From: Psococerastis gibbosa
Taxonomy: Eukaryota; Arthropoda; Insecta; Psocodea; Psocidae
NCBI GenBank assembly: GCA_963971405.1
Contig: OZ020488.1
Location: forward strand, 5,238,678 to 5,302,677
Length of the DNA stretch: 64,000 bases
Direction: 5' to 3'
Both the position numbers and the translations under genes were made by a program. Below the pieces are notes generated by a model. That model did not search any database. It was given only the letters and a program-made list of their open reading frames with translations, and had not been told where the DNA came from. This document shows positions 55,141-64,000 of this stretch, one piece after another; the first letter of the stretch is position 1, and each line of letters starts with the position of its first letter.

Positions 55141-55807
55141 GAGACAGGGATGCGCCTTACCCGTGAAAAAGTCAAATATCTCATGAAATATCAATCGTCG
55201 AGCTGTCAGAAATGTCAAATATCATATGTCTCAGAAGAAATTTCCCTGAGCGATTTGATGTATGATTTGTGCTTCTTTCCAATACTGAATCGCCACAATT
55301 ATCGAAATGCTTTAAGAAAAGAACCGTTAGTGAGGGCGTCCGGAGGATGGAGTTAGAATACTGCGACCAATCGGTGTTAGTGACGGCCGAACCAAGCAAA
55401 ATGTAGAGGAGTATTTCTTCTTTTTATTTATTTATTTTTTAGTGTATTTCTACTAGCAATGCTTAATATAACTTCAAAACCTTGTGCGCCATGGCAGACT
55501 GAAGGAGGCTCACAGCCTCATCGTTCCATGACCAAACGCAGAACAAGGGTCTTTACAATGTCGGTGTTATCAAGTTATCCCTAGTTACGTGTGTTAAATC
55601 AAGTTAACACTCGTGGAACCCGATAACCAGGCTAACCGGCGTGTTGTTGAAACGCACTTCTGAGTTGGTTAGGCCGTGTTATTTAGGTAGCGCTTCAGTC
55701 GGCACTTGTTTGTATATATCAATTCATATTTTAAATGTAACTTATTCTTATTTATTAATAACTTTAAATTTGCTATTAGCAACATTTCCGTTTTTAGCTA
55801 CCGATGA
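55141..55807. other. Intergenic stretch with possible paramyosin poly(A) signals
   Basis: On the minus strand, AATAAA occurs in the run at 55421-55440 and near 55749. Both lie downstream of the paramyosin stop at 56173, but their use cannot be judged from sequence alone. Confidence 0.4.
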
Positions 55808-56063
55808 AGGTAAGGTACCAATTACGGTACACAAGAACGATTCTCAAAGTCATGATTTGCCGACGTCTTTTCAACTGTAGACATAAAGCTAGCAGAAGAT
55901 ATCTTGTCGATTTCTTGACGATTTCGGAAGCAGGCGTAAAGCCGACCACACGAATCTGTATAAGGTTTTCCCCTAGATACGCCAGATCATAGAAATCTTC
56001 TGAAGTAGACTCTGTGAGTCAGCACCAACCATACGCCAAGTCCGTGTGTACCGGGCTTAAAGG
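55808..56063. mobile_element. Family G inverted-repeat element
   Basis: The left end ACGGTACACAAGAACGATTC and right end GTCCGTGTGTACCGGGCTT are inverted relatives. The interior matches 45745-45975 closely (GATTTCGGAAGCAGGCGTAA). Confidence 0.65.
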
Positions 56064-56172
56064 TAGGGCCGGGGGACCTATTCCTTTAAATCGAGTCGCG
56101 AACTTCGACCTTCCGTGTTATAGTCTGATTATCTACCATCTGGACATCCTCACCATGGAGTGGCGGAACGAA

Positions 56173-56337
56173 TTACTGTACCTGAGAGCCAGGAACGCTG
56201 CTAGTGGTGACGAAGGTTCGGTGCTTGGCCCGGATGAGTGAGAGGTTGCTCTCAGCGGTATCTGCGCGATCTTCGGCCGCTTCGAGCTCGCGTTGGAATC
56301 TACGGGAGCGCGTCACGCTCTGCATCGACATGCCTTC
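56173..56337 (-). CDS. Prm: Paramyosin last visible exon (C-terminal rod and tail)
   Basis: It encodes [20 protein letters not shown] and then [17 protein letters not shown] before TAA. In the insect proteins I know, the tail continues past GSQV for about a dozen residues. The sequence CAG/GTACAG could be a donor, so this stop may belong to one splice form only. Confidence 0.85.
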   Translation of the reverse strand, partial: EGMSMQSVTRSRRFQRELEAAEDRADTAESNLSLIRAKHRTFVTTSSVPGSQVQ

Positions 56338-59300
56338 CTGCAAACCACCAAAAACAAAGCCATTACATGTCAAGTCCTGCATTCATTACATTACAATTCC
56401 TGTTACTTGCATGTCGCAGGAAGCGCCGCTGCTTCGAAGCGCCGCTGTTTCGCCAGATATATTTTTTTGTCTAATGGGGGCATTAAAAAAGGTTGTGTTA
56501 TTGTGTTATTATTATTTTTTCGTAGATACAGCTATTTCAACAGGTTTGGTTCTGTTGCTCATTTAGATCATTATGAAACTGTGGTGTGCAAAAAATATTT
56601 TGGCCAGCGAGGGACTGACTAGAACTCATGGCTTACCTGCTCCTGGAGCTGTCGCTTGTAGATGTTGACCTTCTGGTTGACTTTCTCAAGGCTCTCCTGG
56701 AGGAGGATGACATTCCTCTGGTCCTCCTCATTCTGGATGATGATCTCCTTAACTTGCCTCTCCTTCTTGCGCAGGATTTTGATGGTTTCGGCGTGGCGGC
56801 GCTTCTCCTCGTCAAGTTCAAGCTCAACATCGCGTATCTGTAACCGATTACGATTTTATTATTAGCTGACATCAGGACTATTATTTTTGTTTTTTATGAT
56901 CCTAGGCCCATTGTTCCATTGTCCAATTCCAACGACCCCATGGATTTCGGACATTATTTATATTATTTCCGTAAGAGTTTTGGGCCATTGGCAAACTGGT
57001 ATGCGTCCTCGATGTCAACATACACCGACTTCAAGCGATAGTGGACAAGCTGTGACAAGCTTACCATTGGCGCTGTGTAACAGGTGGAAGCATGACTTAA
57101 CCAAGTGCAGGTACGAGTCGACTCTAGCACTAACCCGCTTATAAAAATTCTAAATCCCCATAATATTATTCCACTGAGGCCGCTGGACGATTTTGTCTTG
57201 CGTGCGCCAAATTACACTTACATACACTGTCCTCAGAACCTCAGAAATACGTCAAACACCACTCTCAAACTTATGTCATATTTAAATGGTACTGATTTAA
57301 TTCATCAAACTTAATCTTTGTACGAACAGGCTCTGTGAAATTTTACGAAGTTGGCTCTGAGCCACTAGTACTAAATTAATAGTTGAGAACTTTGGCATTG
57401 TAGAGCTAGACCCATTTGCACTAGGGGAGACGTGAAGGGTTTAAAACAAATGTAGTTTTGGGGCTGTACGGTACCTAGAATCTTAAAAGAGATGAATCAT
57501 TACGGAGCCTAGGTAAAAAGGGGTGGATCAGGAATTTTTTAGAGGGGTGACAAACAGGTGCTACACGAAAATCAAAACTTATTTCCAGTTACAGGGTGTC
57601 CGGAAAGACGAATTATAAAACCCTAAAAATCATGCTGATCAGGCATCAGGTAGCATAAGTGGAAAAGTGTGAATTCAGGATTTTCATCAGGGGGGGGGGG
57701 GGAGTAAAGAGGTGCACCATAGACAAAAACTAATAGCGGTTCCCAATAAAAGACCCTATTGCATAACCTTAAAAATTCAGGGGCCTAGTTGTATTACCAA
57801 ATCTGTCATATTTTCATTTGGGCATGCAATAAAAGCACTATATATGCTACCATTTGAAAATATCTGCCGATGTACACGAAAGAGTAAAGAGCTCTATTTA
57901 TAATATCCCCCCCAAAAGAAAATAAAAAAATATTAAGCTTACCCTAGCCTCGAGCTTGCTGATGACGCGCTTTCCTCCGACGATGGCGTTGGCTTCGACT
58001 TCCTCGAGACGTACAGACAGGTTCTTGACTTCGATTTCCAGGGACTTCTTGATGGTTTCAATCTTGACAATACGCTCCTGTTCTTCATGAAGGATTTCGA
58101 CCGTGTGCTTAAGTTCGACCTGGACGCGTTGGTACCTCTCGTCAGATACCTTAATGAAATAAGAAATATTTTAGTACCTACACTAGTTAATGGTATCTTC
58201 AAAATGCCGCCATAAAAATACACTGTAGTCCTAAAATTGCAGGAGTTTGCTAAACCTATGAAGTAAGAAAAAAATTGTCTGTTATGGTTCACCCTAAATA
58301 TTTTGGCATTCTCATATCAAATGGCAGATGACTGGTGGTGGTGGTGGTCAATACTCACCCTAAGTTCCCCGGCAATGTTGTCACTTAGTTGTTGGGGGCC
58401 AGCTCATTCATGTATTACCGAACAATATATATATATAGTAATACATAGTAATGAACCTAGTATGTGTGAATTGCTGGTTGTGATCCACCCTAACTTCCAT
58501 GGCAACCTCATCTTAGTCGTTGATGACTGTGAATTGATTGATGCACAAGCTAACACTACAATGCCTAATTATTAACATAGTAGGTGTGAATTGCTGATTG
58601 TGACTCACCCTAAGTTCCTTGGCAACTTCGTCGTAGTCGTTGGCCAGTTGGCTAAGCTCTTGTTCGATCCTGGATTTGGTGGAGGCCAGGTTGACGTTGA
58701 TGGTGGTCAGCTCGTTGATGCGCGTCACCGACTCCTCGTAGCTCTGCTCGGCGTTCCTCTTGCCTCGGATGGCCTAGAATTTATAATTAATTGATTTTCT
58801 AAACATGTGTAAGGTTTTAGGTACTTTGTAGAAAAACATAGGTACTGGTTACCTTAATCACAAATCACAACCCACCATATAGGCTTAAACCTTCTTAAAG
58901 AAGACACCACATGTTCATAAGAAGTTGGAAAAACTCACAAAGCAACGTGATCTAGCGAGGGCCATTCTAGGATTTTGACTGTCCAAAATTTGCTGATGGA
59001 CTAATCTCATCTCTATCGTATCTTATTGGGGTTTTCCCATCTAGCGAGTGCCCTGTTCGGTCCCTGGCGGATCATTTACAATAGCAGTGATCCTAACTCG
59101 CCGCGTGTAGTATCATGCTTAGGCAGCCTAGGTTCTTTCAATCAACCGCACTAAACCAGCAAGTAGCCCGCAACTAAGCTGTTTTGTATATTGCCAACTG
59201 CGCCTTGGTCAAGTTTATCAGCTCATGCGATGTCCTGGTGGCTACCTTATATTTGTTTACAAATTGGCACTTACGGCTTCCAGGTTGCCTCGGCTCTCTT

Positions 59301-62300
59301 CCAGCTCGGCGGTCAGACTCTGGACGCGACGTTGCGCAATGCCGTATTGGTCGAGTGTTACAGCGAGTTGTCGCTGCATCTCGTCGTAGTGCGCCTGGAT
59401 CTCCTGCAATTTACATAAAAATTGAAAATTAGGCCACTTAATAGTCAGTTGACACAAAATCTTTTAGCCCAGCTCCCATTTGCAGTTTTCCAGAGCCGGC
59501 AGCGGCAGCTGGACGTTCTTAATTTTTATTGGTGGTATTGACTCCGTCGTATGGATCTCCAGAATCACCTTTAACCTCTTCTGAACTTGTGGACTTTTCC
59601 GTCTTTTCTGGTTGTTGGAGTTTTCGGGACCGGCTCTTTTGTCTTTATTCTGACTCTAGAAAGGTTCATATTGATGTAATGCGCGCCATTTCAGTCGTTA
59701 TAAGAGCTTGGCCTACTAACGGTCATGCGGCAGCTGGACGTTCTCAACCTTTATTGGTGGTATTGACTCGTATGGATCGACAGAATCACATTTAACCCAG
59801 TCTAAACTTGCAGACTTCTTCGTCTTTTTCTGGTTATTGGGGTTTTCGTGTTATTTGGGTTTTTGTCTCTATTCTGGCACTGGAAAGGTTCACATTGATT
59901 TAAATCGCGCCATTTCAGTCATTATAGGTTGGTCTAACCCAAAGTTTTTGATAAAGCCTAGTCTTTTGCCGGGCCTGCAGCGACTGCTTCTTAACATCGA
60001 GAGACAGCTCAAGCTCGGTGGTCTGGATCTGCAGCTTCTTCTTCATATGCGTCACTTCAGCCTTTATTGCCTAATCTAACCAAAGTTTATGATATGGTTT
60101 TTTACAGGGTCATGGCTTACCGTGAGCTGAAGGGACTGCTTCTTGACCGTCTTCTGGAGCTCGATGTTGTTCTTATTGGCGACATCGAGGGACAGCTCGA
60201 GCTCGGTGATCTGGATCTGCAGCTTCTTCTTGATGCGTGTCACTTCAGTCTTCAGCTTGGTCTCAGCCTCGACGACTCGGGCGTTCAGCTGCTCAATTTC
60301 AATGGACGTCTGCTTCCTGAACAACAAGAATAGAATAGAAACACCAACTATAGTGCAACATCTGGTAGGTGTATTTTATGATTCCTGTATTGTATTGTAT
60401 ACTGTAGGTTTGTTAATTATTAACAGTTTGCCTACCGAAAACTTTATTGTAATGACTTTGATAAACACTCACCCAATACAGTAACTTATAGCCCTTTAGC
60501 ACTACAAATAAATTACTCTTATATAAGTATACAGTTTACTTATACTTATACCATATCCTAATTTAAATTTCGCGAGAATTAAACATGTTTTGTATGCACA
60601 TTGGAATGTCAGTTGCACGAGGTTGTAAGTGTAGATCTTTAACATACATTTAATTATTCCACATTAATATACAGTACAGGAACCTATAATAAGTGAAATA
60701 GGTACTGTACTTGTATTCCAAACGAGAGCTATCTTCCACTCCGCGATATGTCAGTAAAAAATAATATCCTCGCAGACAATGAGAAGGGGAACAATAACAA
60801 CCAATCGCATCTAGGATTTGATCCAGGGGGAGGGGGGTTGGAGGAACTGCCAAATTAGCTGTCTTGGCTGGCAGGGCAGCCTTTTCGTTTCCAGCTATTC
60901 CGACGTGGCTCGGTATGGACATCCAATAGACAAATTTACAAATCCAACGTTATAAAGTATGCACGCAACTACGTACACCAATATATAAATAAGTACGTAT
61001 ACATGAAGTCAGTGTACTATCTGGCCTATACTCACAACTTTAGGACTTCATTAAAGTCGTGATTCGTAAACCTAATGCTACAGTAGGCTCTTTTCCTGTT
61101 TTCTAAATTGATTTAAATGAATTGTTCTGCAATTTTCCCCAATTCATCAACTGAAATGTCAATGGCAGAGTTATTTTCAACTGGGATGTGAGCCAAAGGC
61201 AATGACATTCAAATAGTCTAGGGATGCCATCGCTATGGTTGACTGATACTGTATAGTACTGTAATAAGATAAGAAAGTAAACACCTATATGGTATAGCCT
61301 AACCAATTGAGAAGTAAGTTACTTAAAATCTTTAATCTTTAAGATGTTTATGTTTAGTAACCCCCTCAAGATTCAAGGTCAGCCATCACTTGCGCCAATT
61401 CAACTAATATAGGATATTTTCATTAGGCTTGAGTAATGTAGCATTAAAAAAGACATTGTCAGGGGGTGGGAAGGTGGTGAACGGCAAAACATTATTAGTT
61501 ACAAACATCAGCAACTGCCAGTCTGTCACCAAACGCTGATATTGAACAAACATATATTACAACAATTGATGAGTCACATTTGGCCCTAATTAATAATTAT
61601 GAAATCGTTGGATTACGGTGAAACTGCCAAGGGTAGGGTGGTGGTGAACGACACACAATAATATTAGTTACTAAGTTATTATAGACCGTTTAGAGGGAGT
61701 TGTTACCATTTTACAAACACCAGGATCTGTCAGTCTGTCACAAACGTTGATATTTAGGAACGGAAACAAATTAAAAAAATTTATCAGTCACATCATCCAA
61801 TTACCGTGAGCCAGCCAAATAATCATCAGCCTTTTTGGTAAATTTATCCAGTTCAGACTTAATTCCACCAAGGGGTGAGTGCAGACTACTTTCCTGCTCA
61901 AGCTGATCTTTTCTCCTTAAATTCATATTGACCGAATGTTCCACGTGGTCATGAGCAACAGACAACGCCCTTCTCTGGAACCCTTTCACATCCATATCCG
62001 TATTCCTCGACAAATTCCTATAACTTTCATTTAAAAGCCCCGCCGCAATATGCCTCGCATTGGTCTTGTACAAGATTTCTTTGACACCTTCCACAGCTGA
62101 CGAGGCGCGAATCGCTCGAAGAACATGACTGCTGTCAGCAATGTCATCAAAGTTTGACAAATCACTAAAAGATCCCGACATTCTTCTTTTGTGTTCCCTT
62201 TCAATACTGCCCACTCTCGACTCTCTAAATACCTCTTTTGTAATCTTGGAAGCTTTAACCGTTGTCGATAGACTTAAATCAGAACGCTTTGCAATCTTGA

Positions 62301-62592
62301 CACTCTGTAGATTCTCTTTAGCTTTAAACTCAGCATCAAGTGCAAGTTTTGTCAAGTCGCTGTTGGAGTAACACCTTATTTTATTATCAGGCCGGTATTT
62401 GTCAAGAGCACGTTCGTTGGACCACGGTAGATGAGGAGGATGGACAGATTTCGAGTATGCACTTTCCTTCGCGTCAAGATAATCTATCATAGGCTGGTAG
62501 TAATTAATCGCGAAACCGTAGTTGTCTTTGTAGACCGCGGTTGCTGGCTTGTGCCAATGTTCTTTCAACTTGGCTTTGCAACTAACTGCCAT
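56173..62592 (-). CDS. Prm: Paramyosin gene, 3' half, with short-form (miniparamyosin) first exon
   Basis: Seven minus-strand exons join in phase into 616 codons: 61805-62592, 60121-60316, 59275-59403, 58609-58773, 57943-58149, 56637-56837, 56173-56337. Exons 2-7 encode a continuous alpha-helical coiled-coil rod close to the C-terminal half of insect paramyosin ([62 protein letters not shown]). Paramyosin forms the core of invertebrate muscle thick filaments. Exon 1 is not rod. It encodes a Tyr- and Ser-rich leader, and its last codon (CG/G, Arg) is completed exactly by exon 2. Insects are known to make a ~640-residue short form from an internal promoter with its own first exon; position, phase and total length fit that. 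The full-length isoform would use exons beyond 64,000. Coding is G+C-richer than the surroundings, as expected of a highly expressed muscle gene. The final exon could read on to VQ-stop or splice at CAG/GTACAG to a further exon; I could not find one. Confidence 0.9.
56637..56837 (-). CDS. Prm: Paramyosin rod exon (67 codons)
   Basis: It encodes [20 protein letters not shown] and [20 protein letters not shown], phase 0 at both ends, acceptor TTACAG, donor CAG/GTAAGC. Heptad pattern throughout. Confidence 0.94.
57943..58149 (-). CDS. Prm: Paramyosin rod exon (69 codons)
   Basis: It encodes [20 protein letters not shown] and [20 protein letters not shown], phase 0, acceptor ATTAAG, donor AGG/GTAAGC. 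The frame gives uninterrupted coiled coil. The longer open frame over the same bases in another frame is a shadow. Confidence 0.94.
58359..58415 (-). pseudogene. Decayed partial copy of a paramyosin rod exon (second)
   Basis: The minus strand reads [11 protein letters not shown] up to a preserved GTGAGT donor, against [14 protein letters not shown] in the real exon at 58609. The 5' part is not recognisable. It lies ~250 bases downstream of the real exon end. Confidence 0.55.
58489..58545 (-). pseudogene. Decayed partial copy of a paramyosin rod exon (first)
   Basis: The minus strand reads [14 protein letters not shown] where the real exon has [14 protein letters not shown] has become TAA, and the donor GTGAGT has become GTGGAT. 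It lies ~120 bases from the real donor. Confidence 0.65.
58609..58773 (-). CDS. Prm: Paramyosin rod exon (55 codons)
   Basis: It encodes [20 protein letters not shown] and [20 protein letters not shown] and ends KELR. Phase 0, acceptor TTCTAG, donor AGG/GTGAGT. Confidence 0.94.
59275..59403 (-). CDS. Prm: Paramyosin rod exon (43 codons)
   Basis: It encodes [20 protein letters not shown] and [20 protein letters not shown], phase 0, acceptor TTGCAG, donor GCC/GTAAGT. Confidence 0.94.
59503..59945. repeat. Tandem duplication of a ~220-bp intronic segment
   Basis: GCGGCAGCTGGACGTTCTTA at ~59501 and GCGGCAGCTGGACGTTCTCA at ~59728 start two similar units that both end CGCGCCATTTCAGTC. Located in a paramyosin intron. 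No coding content is evident. Confidence 0.7.
59978..60065 (-). pseudogene. Decayed partial copy of paramyosin exon 2
   Basis: The minus strand reads [20 protein letters not shown] and [10 protein letters not shown], against [20 protein letters not shown] and [22 protein letters not shown] in the true exon at 60121. A 36-base (12-codon) in-frame deletion separates them. No GT donor follows and no good acceptor precedes. The repeat unit (~130 bases) includes flanking intron (TCTAACCCAAAG/TCTAACCAAAG). Confidence 0.75.
60121..60316 (-). CDS. Prm: Paramyosin rod exon joined to the short-form leader
   Basis: It encodes [40 protein letters not shown] and ends KKQSLQLT. The acceptor TTCAG leaves one base (G) to complete the Arg codon begun by the leader exon. 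The donor is ACG/GTAAGC. Confidence 0.95.
60700..60925 (-). pseudogene. LINE RNase H remnant in paramyosin intron
   Basis: The minus strand encodes [20 protein letters not shown], matching the WIPSHVGIxGNExADxxAK signature of I/Jockey-type LINE RNase H domains. Asp of NExAD is lost. It is a short relic. Confidence 0.6.
61461..61800. repeat. Imperfect tandem duplication next to the short-form first exon
   Basis: GGTGGTGAACGGCAAAACAT...GCCAGTCTGTCACCAAACG and GGTGGTGAACGACACACAAT...GTCAGTCTGTCACAAACG are two units ~165 bases apart. The second runs up to the splice donor of the short-form exon. Confidence 0.6.
61805..62592 (-). CDS. Prm: Short-form paramyosin (miniparamyosin) specific first exon
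   Basis: It starts [20 protein letters not shown], reads [20 protein letters not shown] and ends DDYLAGS plus two bases, with donor CACG/GTAATT. The 262-codon leader is not coiled coil. It has many Ser/Arg residues ([15 protein letters not shown]) that may be phosphorylated, and should form the non-rod head of the short isoform. The frame is open a further 15 codons upstream but has no earlier ATG, so the start at 62592 is the first usable one. Drosophila's leader is, as I recall, about half this length, so this one may be extended. Confidence 0.85.
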
Positions 62593-62650
62593 TCGGGAGA
62601 TTGAAAGAATTCCGACCCAGAAACACAAATAACTCACTCACGCTGAGCAA

Positions 62651-62660
62651 TTATAAATAG
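62651..62660 (-). promoter_or_regulatory. Combined TATA-like and MEF2 site upstream of the short-form exon
   Basis: The minus strand reads CTATTTATAA, an exact match to the MEF2 consensus YTAWWWWTAR that also contains TATTTATA, a workable TATA variant. It lies ~60 bases 5' of the ATG at 62592, placing a start site near 62625. Confidence 0.5.
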
Positions 62661-62718
62661 TCGCACGTTGCGTTGGTAAACTTTTAAACACTTCCCCCTG
62701 ACGCTAGTTGATAAAGGA

Positions 62719-62724
62719 CACCTG
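62719..62724 (-). promoter_or_regulatory. E-box (CAGGTG) near the short-form promoter
   Basis: CACCTG on the plus strand is CAGGTG on the minus strand, a strong bHLH/MyoD-family site, ~60 bases upstream of the MEF2-like site. E-box plus MEF2 is the usual muscle enhancer pair, but a single six-base match can occur by chance. Confidence 0.35.
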
Positions 62725-63325
62725 TCCAACACTCACTGCCACTTCCCGATCTACTAAATTGATTTTAGAACCTATCAGTCAACGATTGGTGATATCAATA
62801 ACGTGGGCAATGTGTATGATACGGTATTTATAGATGCATTTTTGATCTGAGAATCGGATGGGCTTGCCAAAGGTTTCGGTCATCCAATCCCACTGTGATT
62901 CACAAAGTAAATTTATTAATATTAGTCAGTACCCTTGGTAATGAGTTCAGGAATGGGAGTGTGGAGGTCATAGTAAATAAGATCATTTTAATAGATTTTC
63001 CAATCATAATAGTCTAACTTATACACTCAGGTACCACACCTACGTAAGTATCGCTAATTTAAAGAAAGTAACATAACAGTTATTCTTTCAAATTTATTCT
63101 TATCATCGGCTATTAATCTTAAGTAGAATCTATTGTACAATCACTCGTGTAATAACACCCTAGACTAATCCCCACTATGCCATCTTCCAAAAATTATTTA
63201 AGGTATTTATTTTGAACGATTTAGTATACCATATGAAGCTCTGAGTCATTGTTTTTACATGAATAATTAAAGATGCAAAGGCAACGTGATGATAATGAAC
63301 ATCTCCGTTTCTTGGACTGTTCACA
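62725..63325. other. Upstream or intronic paramyosin sequence
   Basis: No rod-coding exon of the full-length isoform is visible here. If the gene is arranged as in other insects, this is intron for that isoform and promoter region for the short one. Confidence 0.4.
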
Positions 63326-63329
63326 TTCT

Positions 63330-63960
63330 GTATTTATGCCTTGTTCTACCCCTTGACCCTTGACTTCGCTATGCTTATTGCTTTCCGGCTAAGCCCCAAT
63401 GTCACTTATCTTTTTATGCATAATGAATTTCAATTTAGTAATATCTTCTTTGCTTTTTCTGGCATTTCGTGGCTTTCCCTGCTCCCGCAAACAACCTCTA
63501 ACACTACCCTCTCTGCCTATTCCCCCTCTCTTCCCCTTTACCGCAACCGCGCCATGCTTATAAACTTCTCATCAAGCTATGCCTTTCCTAGTAGCTTTTC
63601 TCTTTCCCGCGAACAACCTCTAAATATCCTGCTCCACCAACAATAACTCATTCTTTTTCCCCCACTCTCTTCCCCCTTACCTCAAGTTCACCATTCTTAT
63701 AGGTTTCCAGACAAGTTATACCACTTGCCTTTTTACTGTATATTAGACTTCTAGTTCAAAACTTCAATCCTCGAAGCCATTTCTGGCCTTCCCCTTCACG
63801 CGAACCGCCTCTAACATTATCCTCCACCAACTAGTCCTTGTAACCCTCTCCCTATTTACCCCACTCTCTTCCCCTTTACTTCAACTTCGCCCCCCTCCCC
63901 TTGCATGCACAATGAACTCCTATTTTCTCTCTCCATATTTTCCTCGCTCTTTTCCTAACA
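63330..63960. repeat. Pyrimidine-rich imperfect tandem repeats
   Basis: The phrase CCCACTCTCTTCCCC(C/T)TTAC followed by CTTCAACTTCGCC-like sequence recurs near 63521, 63661 and 63851, with a weaker copy near 63337, spaced 140-190 bases. The open frame through the region reflects low stop-codon density in a C/T-rich strand. Confidence 0.55.
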
Positions 63961-64000
63961 CTATGATAATCGTCTCATTACCTGATTGATTCAATTTCTT

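Noticed and set aside
57105..57314. 69-codon frame in a paramyosin intron
   Set aside because: Faintly like a LINE C-terminus, but without any diagnostic motif. Not enough to call.
57939..58292. 117-codon minus-strand open frame over the paramyosin rod exon
   Set aside because: It is a different frame from the exon at 57943-58149. The correct frame gives an uninterrupted, family-matching coiled coil with proper splice sites.
62593..62637. Earlier start for the short-form paramyosin leader
   Set aside because: The frame is open to 62637, but there is no ATG before 62592, so the extension needs a non-AUG start for which there is no evidence.
63341..63646. 101-codon open frame at the right edge
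   Set aside because: It lies in a C/T-rich imperfect tandem repeat, where stop codons are rare by composition. No paramyosin-like or other domain is seen.

Overview
The window reads as nuclear DNA of an arthropod, most likely an insect or other pancrustacean. Introns are GT-AG and A+T-rich, and much of the sequence is decayed transposable elements. The gene content fits: a paramyosin gene with an internal short-form (miniparamyosin-type) first exon, a ZAD-type zinc-finger protein and a long C2H2 protein. Nothing prokaryotic is present: no operons, ribosome binding sites or CRISPR.

Layout. 1-16,500 is gene-poor and packed with repeats: foldback/MITE-like elements, SINE-like units, LINE tails, and an ~830-bp dispersed element called family A here. 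16,516-19,164 (+) is an intronless 25-finger C2H2 gene. 21,701-22,504 (-) is an intact intronless 267-codon ORF that I cannot identify. 26,422-28,490 (+) is a three-exon gene for a ZAD plus C2HC-finger protein. 29,927-50,765 (+) is a complete 17-exon FANCM gene (2,255 codons): an N-terminal DEAH helicase/translocase, a 3.8-kb central exon encoding a disordered region, and a C-terminal ERCC4-like pseudonuclease with a HhH tail. 51.4-53.3 kb is a LINE reverse-transcriptase remnant split by a family A copy. 56,173-62,592 (-) is the 3' half of the paramyosin gene; its short-form first exon splices in phase to the common rod exons. The 5' exons for full-length paramyosin must lie beyond 64,000.

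The genes do not form a functional cluster. FANCM is a DNA-repair translocase, the two zinc-finger genes are probably DNA-binding regulators, and paramyosin is a thick-filament protein of muscle. The observations of most interest are the muscle-type promoter elements at the internal paramyosin start, partial tandem duplications that carry decaying exon copies inside that gene, repeated short motifs in the FANCM central exon, family A copies bracketing FANCM exon 15, and the unidentified ORF. I found no convincing new multi-gene system. Family letters (A-N) are local labels. Repeat boundaries were read by eye and are approximate unless a target duplication is given.
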